Origin: CAZDKK01 sp964603725
Lineage (GTDB): Bacteria; Eisenbacteria; RBG-16-71-46; CAIMUX01; WJJG01
Length of the DNA stretch: 64,000 nucleotides
NCBI GenBank assembly: GCA_964603725.1
Contig: CAZRWW010000003.1
Location: 62,001-126,000 of the forward strand
Direction: 5' to 3'
Position numbers and translations under genes: made by a program. Positions within the stretch are counted from its first letter, which is position 1; every line of letters begins with the position of its first letter. This document shows positions 57,928 to 64,000 of the stretch, piece by piece. Under the pieces are notes generated by a model. It ran no database searches and had not been told where the DNA came from. It saw only the letters and a list, made by a program, of their open reading frames with translations.

Positions 57928-60186
57928 CTACCTCCACTTCGCCGGCGCCGGCGGCGTCCCGTGCAAGAAGTAGGCGTCCGTCATCCGCGCGCGTTTGCCG
58001 GCCGACTCGGGGTTGAACAGCGGGAGCCCGTCCATGTGTCCCGGGATCGGCACGCCCAGCAGATCGAGCGTCGTCGGGCCCAGGTCGCGTAGCGCCGCGA
58101 AGCGCGACTGGATCTTGCGGTTCGAGAAGATCACGCCGGGCACCACCAGCGGCTCCATGCAGTGGTCTCCGCCCCAGCTCCGCGTGTTGTCCGTGAAGAC
58201 GTCGCCCTCGGCGCTGCCCACCGCCGCCTCCCACGAGGCGCGGTAGCCGCGATTGTACCCGATGATGAGATCCGGACCGCCGGCGCGGTAGGGCCCGTGG
58301 TAGATCTTCTCGCCGTCGAAGACGCGCAGGATGCCGATCTCGCCCGTCTCGGGATCGCGCAGGCCGGAGAGCTTCTCGATCAGCTCGGTCTTGAGCGCGC
58401 GGAACTCCTCGCCCGGGGCGACGGTCCCGTGCGCGTCGCGTCCTTGCAGATTGATGTAGATGCCCGTGAGCCCGAAGGTGTAGGCCTTGGTGCGCGCCCA
58501 GTCGGCGCCATCGAAGTAGCGACCCACCGTGCCGTTCTTGCTCGCGAAGTAGCCGTTCTTGGCCAGCCAGGAGTTCAGATTGACCCCGCGCTTGAAGGGA
58601 GCGAAGCCGTGGTCGGAGATGACGATCAGCACGGTCTGGTCGTCGACGTACTCCATGGTGCGTCCGACCAGGTCGTCGCAGCGCTTGTAGATGTCGAGAA
58701 TCGCGTCCTTGTGACGTTCGGTGTCCTTGCCGCGGTTGGCCGGGTGGCCGTCGACGAGGTAGCGGTAGAACATGTGCTGAATGCGGTCGGTGGCGTCGAA
58801 CACGATGGCGTTCAAGCCGCGGGAGTTCTTCTTGAGCGAGTTGAACCACATCCGCTCGCGCTCTTCGTGGATCAACATCGTGAGCTCGAGGAAGGCCTCC
58901 TCGTCGAGGATCCGCTCGTTCAGAGCCCAGGTGTCCTCGGCCAGACCGAGCGTCGCGTAGGGGCCCTGGAGTCGCGCCAGATACTGCGCGAAGAAGCCCG
59001 GCGACGAGATGGGCATGGCCGGCCCCTCGGGATCGAGGTTGATGGCGGTCATGTAGAGACCGAAGTGCGGGGCGACGTGCATGATCCGGAAGCGGACGAT
59101 GCCCTTCACCTTCTGCCCCAGCGAGGCCTTGAACTGCAGCGGCACCCAGTCGCTGAAGCGGCGCTCCGGCAGCTCGATCGTCTCCCGCCCGGCGGTGATC
59201 TTGGCCTTGCGGCCGGCCTGGTCGATGACGATGCGCAGGGGCACCTTCATCACCTGGTGCGCGCGGGAGAGCGGATCGGGCGGACCGGGAATCTCAGTCT
59301 CGATGACGCCGTCCTTGGCCGTGACGCGAATGATCGTGCCGCCTTCGAAGGCCGCGGCCCGCTGGGGGTCGGTCGTGAAGAACGTGAAGGACCCCTGCGT
59401 GCCGCGCAGATCGGGCACGCACATCGCCGCCAGGAGCGCGCCGTTGGGGAGCGGCTCAGGCGGGAAGGTGATCGGCACGCGCAGGACGTGGCACGAAACG
59501 AGGTGCTCCCCCAGAATCGTCCAGAACGCGCGGCTCTTGCGCAGCAGACGCACGAGCGGCTTGCTGATCGGGATCTCGTAGCGCCCGAGCTTCACGGTCT
59601 TGACCGGCGGCCGAATGTCCGTCGACGAGAGCACCGGCATGTAGCTCTTCAGGTCGCGGTTGAGGAAATCGAAGATGTTGTGCTTCGACGGGTCGACCCC
59701 CGTGGCGAACGACGACCAGGCGACGGGCGACATCGGGGGCACCGCCGAGGCCAGCGGCTGGAAGCTTCCGGTGTCGGCCAGCTTCTGCAGGTTGGGCAGG
59801 TGCCCCGCGCGCATCCAGCGCGACGCCAGCTTGGGACAGACGCCATCGAGGCCCAGGATCAGCACGCGCTTGACGTCCGTCGGGCGACGCAGCTTGCGCG
59901 CCCGGATCGCCCGGAACGCCGCCCGGAACGGCCAGGTGAGCAGCGCGAACAGCGAGAGCAAGAACGTCACGAACAGGACGCCGAGCGAGCCGACCACCGC
60001 GAAGCCCGCCCCGGGGCCGACGTAGGCCCGCGCGGGCTCGGGCAGGGCGGCCGCCAGGAGCGCGGCCAGGGCGGCCGAGGCCAGAAAGCGGGCCGCGCGG
60101 GCCGAGGCCACGGTGCGGGCCGCCTGGGCCTGCGTTGCATCGGCGCGATGGGCGCGGCTGGGCGCGCCGTGGTGCGTAGGGATCAC
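57928..60186 (-). CDS. Membrane-anchored alkaline-phosphatase-superfamily phosphodiesterase, copy 1
   Basis: A 752-residue paralogue of the next gene. N-terminal hydrophobic segments are at about 32-52 and 60-85 (VGSLGVLFVTFLLSLFALLT). The catalytic pattern is LILGLDGVCP, PPMSPVAWSSFATG, FDATDRIQHMFYR, IVISDHGFAPF and GDHCMEPLVVPGV; metal ligands and the Ser nucleophile are all kept. It ends with LLGVPIPGHMDGLPLFNPES. The start is GTG at 60184-60186, overlapping the APS kinase stop by three bases within GTGA, so translation is coupled. Two similar enzymes in series suggest different substrates or a heteromer. Confidence 0.8.
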   Translation of the reverse strand: MIPTHHGAPSRAHRADATQAQAARTVASARAARFLASAALAALLAAALPEPARAYVGPGAGFAVVGSLGVLFVTFLLSLFALLTWPFRAAFRAIRARKLRRPTDVKRVLILGLDGVCPKLASRWMRAGHLPNLQKLADTGSFQPLASAVPPMSPVAWSSFATGVDPSKHNIFDFLNRDLKSYMPVLSSTDIRPPVKTVKLGRYEIPISKPLVRLLRKSRAFWTILGEHLVSCHVLRVPITFPPEPLPNGALLAAMCVPDLRGTQGSFTFFTTDPQRAAAFEGGTIIRVTAKDGVIETEIPGPPDPLSRAHQVMKVPLRIVIDQAGRKAKITAGRETIELPERRFSDWVPLQFKASLGQKVKGIVRFRIMHVAPHFGLYMTAINLDPEGPAMPISSPGFFAQYLARLQGPYATLGLAEDTWALNERILDEEAFLELTMLIHEERERMWFNSLKKNSRGLNAIVFDATDRIQHMFYRYLVDGHPANRGKDTERHKDAILDIYKRCDDLVGRTMEYVDDQTVLIVISDHGFAPFKRGVNLNSWLAKNGYFASKNGTVGRYFDGADWARTKAYTFGLTGIYINLQGRDAHGTVAPGEEFRALKTELIEKLSGLRDPETGEIGILRVFDGEKIYHGPYRAGGPDLIIGYNRGYRASWEAAVGSAEGDVFTDNTRSWGGDHCMEPLVVPGVIFSNRKIQSRFAALRDLGPTTLDLLGVPIPGHMDGLPLFNPESAGKRARMTDAYFLHGTPPAPAKWR

Positions 60187-60785
60187 AGGTATCCGAGTTC
60201 CTTCAGCTTGTTGCGGATCTTGGCTTCGTCGTCGGCCGGAATCTCGATCGCCTCCGGCGCCGGCGGGACGAGGTTCATCAGCTCCAGCGTGCGTAAGATG
60301 ACCGCCAGGCTTTCTTCCGGCGTCTGCTTCTCCGAGTTGATCTTGATCTCCGGGTCCTCCGGGGCCTCGTAGGGGTCATCGACCCCGGTGAAGCCCTTGA
60401 TCTCGCCGGCGCGGGCCTTCTTGTACATGCCCTTCACGTCGCGCCGCTCCAGCTCGTCGAGCGAGCATTCGCAGTAGACCTCGACGAACCGTCCGATCAT
60501 CTTGCGGTTCTCGTTGCGGATCGCCTTGTACGGCGAGATGGCCGCGGCGATCGCCACGACATCGTTGCGCGTCAAGAGATGGCAAACGAAACCGATGCGA
60601 CGGATGTTGGTGTCGCGGTCCTCCTTGGAGAACCCCAGACCCTTGCTCAGGTTCGTGCGCACCACGTCCCCGTCGAGGATTTCGACCTTCATACCGCGGC
60701 GGCGCAGCTCCTGCTCCACCCCGCGCGCCAGGGTCGACTTGCCGGATCCCGAAAGCCCTGTAAACCACAGTGTGAACCCCTTCAT
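60183..60785 (-). CDS. cysC: Adenylyl-sulfate (APS) kinase
   Basis: A 200-residue APS kinase: APS + ATP to PAPS. Walker A GLSGSGKST is at 10-18. The family segments VEILDGDVVRTNLSKGLGFS, KEDRDTNIRRIGFV, AAISPYKAIRNENRK and GMYKKARAGEIKGFTGVDDP (substrate lid) are complete. The C terminus is about 20 residues longer than in standalone CysC and ends in AKIRNKLKELGYL. It lies downstream of ATP sulfurylase. The absence of PAPS reductase or sulfite reductase nearby suggests PAPS is used as sulfate donor, not reduced; this is inferred from a limited window. Confidence 0.95.
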   Translation of the reverse strand: MKGFTLWFTGLSGSGKSTLARGVEQELRRRGMKVEILDGDVVRTNLSKGLGFSKEDRDTNIRRIGFVCHLLTRNDVVAIAAAISPYKAIRNENRKMIGRFVEVYCECSLDELERRDVKGMYKKARAGEIKGFTGVDDPYEAPEDPEIKINSEKQTPEESLAVILRTLELMNLVPPAPEAIEIPADDEAKIRNKLKELGYL

Positions 60786-60980
60786 GCCCCTCTCCCCTCA
60801 TGATGACCGCGGCCGAGCGGTGCTCCCGGCATCGGCCGGGTGATCCGCCAAACCGCCTTGGCGTACGTCGTTTAGATCGGGTGTGGGCCCACGTTTCTGT
60901 AGACCCCAAATGCTACTTTGTGTCAATACGAAAGGCCACCCCGAAAGCCGGTTCGGGGGGCCTGAGCCCGCCGCCGGATG

Positions 60981-62132
60981 CTACTTCCGGGCATTGGCGC
61001 GGAGCACCTCGGCCACCTCGGGCCGGGTGAATTCCACCGGTAGATCCTCGCCCTTGGCGAGCATTTCGCGGACCTTCGTGCCGCTGAGCGCCAAGTGATG
61101 CTCGGACCCGTGCGGGCAGGTCTTGATCGACGCCAGGTTCCCACAGCGCTTACAGAAGAAGGCGTGGTCGTAGAACATGGGCGTGATCTCCAGCTCGCCC
61201 GGCTCGAACTCCCTGAAGATGTGATGGGCGTCGTAGGTTCCGTAGTACTTGCCCACGCCCGCGTGGTCGCGGCCGATGATCAGGTGGGTGCAGCCGTAGT
61301 TCTTGCGGACGATGGCGTGCCAGATGGCCTCGCGCGGACCGGCGTAACGCATGGCGGCCGGGAAGATCGAGAGGGCCACGCGATCCTTCGGATAGTAGTT
61401 CTCCAGAAGCACGCGATAGCACTCCATGCGCACGGGGCCGGGGATGTCGTCGGCCTTGGTGGCGCCCATCAGCGGGTGCACGAGCAGGCCGTCGACCGCT
61501 TCCAGCGCGCACTTCTGCAAGTACTCATGCGCGCGGTGGATGGGGTTGCGGGTCTGGAAAGCCGTGACCGTGGCCCAGTTCTTGGCCTTGAAGAGCACCC
61601 GGGTTTCCTTGGGATCGAGGCGGTATTCGTTGAAATCGTCGTGATGAGGCTTGCGGATGGCCGCAATCGGGCCGCCCAGATAGACGTCGCCGGTGCTCCT
61701 CAGGTACTGCGTGCCGGGATGGGCCTCGTCGGTCGTGCGCAGGACCTTCTCAGCCTCGCGCATCTTATCCGGCTGGTACTTGTCCTGGAGCTCAAGGACG
61801 CCGAGCAGCGTCTCGCCGTCGTAGAGGGCGATCTCGGCGCCGAGCTTCAGAGTCTCGGCCTGCGCGGACGGCACGGCCAGCGTGATGGGTATCGTCCACG
61901 CCAGACCGGTCGAGAGGTGCATCTTCTCGACGACCGCGTCGTAGTCGGCGCGCCCCATGTAGCCCTCGAGCGGGCTCATGGCGCCGGTCGCGATCATCTC
62001 GAAGTCGGCGGTTTCGCGGGGATTGAGCTGGATGCGGGGCAGCCCCGGGGCCTTCTGCTCCAGGGCCCGCGCTTCTTCCTGGGAGACCAGCCGGTCGACC
62101 AGTCGGCCTCCGTGGGGATTGATGAGCCTCAT
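60981..62132 (-). CDS. sat: ATP sulfurylase (sulfate adenylyltransferase)
   Basis: A 383-residue homo-oligomeric type Sat: sulfate + ATP to APS + PPi. AFQTRNPIHRAHEYL holds the Q-x-R-N and the HxxH pair H199/H202. HLIIGRDHAGVGKYYG and TKVREMLAKGEDLP are the other nucleotide-binding elements. A C-x-x-C-x-n-C-x-x-H cluster (FFCKRCGNLASIKTCPHG) near 330-345 fits the zinc site of this Sat form. ATG at 62132 with GGAGG 11 nt upstream. It supplies APS to the kinase encoded 195 bp downstream. Confidence 0.95.
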   Translation of the reverse strand: MRLINPHGGRLVDRLVSQEEARALEQKAPGLPRIQLNPRETADFEMIATGAMSPLEGYMGRADYDAVVEKMHLSTGLAWTIPITLAVPSAQAETLKLGAEIALYDGETLLGVLELQDKYQPDKMREAEKVLRTTDEAHPGTQYLRSTGDVYLGGPIAAIRKPHHDDFNEYRLDPKETRVLFKAKNWATVTAFQTRNPIHRAHEYLQKCALEAVDGLLVHPLMGATKADDIPGPVRMECYRVLLENYYPKDRVALSIFPAAMRYAGPREAIWHAIVRKNYGCTHLIIGRDHAGVGKYYGTYDAHHIFREFEPGELEITPMFYDHAFFCKRCGNLASIKTCPHGSEHHLALSGTKVREMLAKGEDLPVEFTRPEVAEVLRANARK

Positions 62133-62399
62133 TGCCTGGTGAACCTCCTATCTCTTTTTGGCGGTTACGAATATCCGTCACGCGCCTGGCGGGGGATCGC
62201 CGTGGGGCAACGGGTCCCTCCTCTCCCCGGAGATCGACCGCGAACGGCTCGGACAAGACAGAAAAGCATACACCCAGAGGGGGGTGGGTTGAAAGGGCGA
62301 AGGTATGCCGCCTGCCGGGCCGCGAGGGGCCTGGCGGGCCGCGGCGGGCGGGGAGGAGGATCGCTGGACGGGCTCCGGCGGCGAGGGCCTTCGAGCCGC

Positions 62400-63974
62400 C
62401 TACCCCTGCCAGTCCTCCATAACCTCCCCGAAGCACTCCAGGCCGCTCGGAATCACCGCGCCGTAGCCGTGCCCCGGCCGCGTCCAAGCCCCGGCCAGGT
62501 AGAGGTTCCTGACCGGCGTCCGGTGCGGCAGGCGCGTGGCGCCGGAGTTGCCCAGCTTCTGGTCGAAGCCGTAGATGGCGCCGCGATGGTTCTTCGTGTA
62601 GCGGAGGTTGGTGAGCGGCGTGGCGACCTCGCGGACCTCGATCGCCGCCCGCAGCCCAGGCAGCAGCTTCGCCTCGACCTGGTCGATGAGAAGGTCCGCC
62701 AGCCTTTCCTTCTCGGTGCGGTAGGCCTTCTTCTCACCCTTGAAGTAATCGGCTTCGTAGGGCTGCCAGTGATCGTAGCCCTGCAGCGCGACGATGCTCA
62801 GCGTGTTCTTGCCCGCGGGGGAGTACCCAGGGAAGAGGTGATCGTACAGCGTGACGCCGAAGCCGCTGCGCTCCAGGTCGGCGTCCCGCGCGGCCGCGTA
62901 GGCCGCCTCGTGGTCGTACCCGTGGAAGTAGAACACCTCCGTGTCACCGACTCGGGACTTCTCGACGACGTCTTCCTTCAGGCCGAGGAACACCTGGAAG
63001 GAAGAGAGGCTCACCTGCAGCGAGTCGATGCGGGCCACGTACTCCGGCGGGCATTCCTCCGGTCCCAGGAGCTTGTGAACGACATCCAGCGCATTGGCGT
63101 TGGCCACGATCGCCCGGCCCGCGAACTCGCGGCCGTCGGCGAGGCGCACGCCGCGGGCGGCGCCGTCCGCGACCAGGATCCGCGACACCCGCGCGCCGCG
63201 CACGACCTGGCCGCCGTGCGCCTCGATGAAGCGCGCGAGTGCATCGCTGATCGTCTGCGAGCGTCCGACGGGGTAGAAGCCGCCTTGCGTGAGGTAGCCC
63301 CAGAAGGGCAGGGCGTAGTATGTGCAGGCGAGCTGCGCGGGCGGCAGCCCATAGTAGCCCCACTGAGAGGAGACGATTGCCTTGAGCCGCGGGTCGGTGA
63401 GGTGCTGGTCCTGGAGCTGTCCCCACGTGCGGTTGTAGTTCTGGAACAGGTGCGGGAACTCGGCCGGAAACTTCGACATGTCGACCTGGCCGGACGCGTC
63501 GAGGAACCGCCGGGTGTCGCCGGCCAGTCCGGCGATGGAGGTGAAGAGCCCTTCGATGCCCGCGGCTTCGGCGGGGAAGAGCTCGGCCAGCGTTCGCTTG
63601 AATGCCTCGGGATCGCGCTGGGGAACGCGGATGTCGTGCTCAGGGAAGACCGCGCGGTAGAGCGATGTGTGCGGCACGAAGCGCACATCCTCGATCTCCG
63701 GGAAGCCGGGAATCAGGTTGTGCACGCCGCCCCGCTCGCCCACCGTCGTCGCGTGGAGCGAGACGTCGAACTCGAAGCCGCCCGGGCGGCGGAAGCTCGC
63801 GGCGTAGCCGCCCGCGGTGTGGTGTTGCTCGAGGACGATCGCCCGAAACCCCTGGCGCGCGAAGCCGGCGGCGCAGCTCAACCCGCCCAGGCCGCTGCCG
63901 ATGATGACCGCGTCCCACTGGTCGTCGGCGCGAGCCGCGCCACCGCGGGGAAACGAATCCCAGTCGAGGGCCAT
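62400..63974 (-). CDS. FAD-dependent oxidoreductase of the phytoene desaturase/carotenoid isomerase type
   Basis: A 524-residue flavoprotein. The dinucleotide-binding motif VIIGSGLGGLSCAAGFARQG is at about 24-43, followed by VLEQHHTAGGYAASF. The family C-terminal FAD motif is LYLAGAWTRPGHGYGAVIPS. These are hallmarks of the CrtI/CrtISO/retinol-saturase family. The product would reduce, saturate or isomerise a polyene or related lipid. ATG at 63974 gives MALDWDSF; the upstream in-frame TTG adds three residues. It lies 267 bp upstream of sat, same strand; co-transcription is possible but not shown. Only 26 bp of upstream sequence is in the window. Confidence 0.82.
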   Translation of the reverse strand: MALDWDSFPRGGAARADDQWDAVIIGSGLGGLSCAAGFARQGFRAIVLEQHHTAGGYAASFRRPGGFEFDVSLHATTVGERGGVHNLIPGFPEIEDVRFVPHTSLYRAVFPEHDIRVPQRDPEAFKRTLAELFPAEAAGIEGLFTSIAGLAGDTRRFLDASGQVDMSKFPAEFPHLFQNYNRTWGQLQDQHLTDPRLKAIVSSQWGYYGLPPAQLACTYYALPFWGYLTQGGFYPVGRSQTISDALARFIEAHGGQVVRGARVSRILVADGAARGVRLADGREFAGRAIVANANALDVVHKLLGPEECPPEYVARIDSLQVSLSSFQVFLGLKEDVVEKSRVGDTEVFYFHGYDHEAAYAAARDADLERSGFGVTLYDHLFPGYSPAGKNTLSIVALQGYDHWQPYEADYFKGEKKAYRTEKERLADLLIDQVEAKLLPGLRAAIEVREVATPLTNLRYTKNHRGAIYGFDQKLGNSGATRLPHRTPVRNLYLAGAWTRPGHGYGAVIPSGLECFGEVMEDWQG

Positions 63975-64000
63975 CAGCGGCAAGCCACCCAGCAGAGCCT

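Noticed and set aside
55899..60372. Plus-strand frames of 705 and 736 codons opposite the two phosphodiesterases
   Set aside because: They mirror the paralogous genes beneath them and share only their codon-pattern artefacts; no start signals or domains.

Overview
The window is high-GC DNA from a Gram-negative-type bacterium. Eight predicted secreted proteins end in the same C-terminal module: a conserved N-P-N/F stretch, a V-Y-D-x-x-G-R turn, then a G-x-Y-x-x-x-W-D-G / S-G-x-Y-F finish (FlgD-like or type IX-like sorting/anchoring domain). Together with FG-GAP, PKD, cohesin- and dockerin-like repeats, Hanks-type kinases and a TIGR02999-type ECF sigma factor, this suggests an uncultured lineage of the FCB superphylum or a neighbour (for example Candidatus Eisenbacteria). 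That assignment is inference. A run of 100 Ns at 29652-29751 shows the window is a draft scaffold.

Layout. 1-511: a protein disulfide oxidoreductase whose second active site carries an in-frame TGA where the first cysteine belongs; a SECIS-like hairpin follows, so this is a strong selenoprotein candidate. 733-4414: two AlbA_2/HATPase/winged-helix regulators, each beside its own iterated operator-like repeat, flanking a phosphatase-like protein. 4523-6253: a DMT transporter and a Doc/AbrB toxin-antitoxin pair. 6759-14691: a 2077-residue multidomain secreted protein and a second secreted repeat protein. 14952-20696: hotdog thioesterase, TonB-like protein, endonuclease/exonuclease/phosphatase-fold protein, YbaK-type deacylase, then a tightly overlapped operon of LolA-like protein, exported aldo/keto reductase and DUF6599 protein. 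20697-21604: gene debris. 21605-27586: two FG-GAP proteins. 27799-33430: an alpha/beta hydrolase, a frameshifted nitric oxide reductase fragment, a 26-bp tandem repeat broken by the assembly gap, a zinc-ribbon protein kinase and abutting IS66/integrase relics. 33628-37215: a SUMF1-like protein and two sorting-domain proteins. 37714-43675: an ECF sigma factor, a protein kinase and two paralogous membrane proteins. 43857-53300: transposase and ATPase relics, a propeller-like secreted protein, a cysteine-desulfurase-like enzyme, a large subtilisin and an ORF6N protein.

53547-63974 is a same-strand cluster: FAD oxidoreductase, ATP sulfurylase, APS kinase, two large alkaline-phosphatase-superfamily enzymes, a small ribbon-helix-helix-like protein, an Oxa1/DUF106-like membrane protein and a PHP phosphoesterase. 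No sulfate-reduction genes are visible. The first steps make PAPS; the PHP protein resembles enzymes that hydrolyse 3',5'-bisphosphonucleotides such as pAp. The set therefore looks like a PAPS supply and recycling module joined to an envelope phosphodiesterase/membrane module. This cluster and the selenoprotein candidate are the two most promising novelties.

The window also has many decayed genes and several in-frame tandem repeats (18, 18, 21 and 27 bp) that lengthen signal peptides or termini of otherwise ordinary genes.
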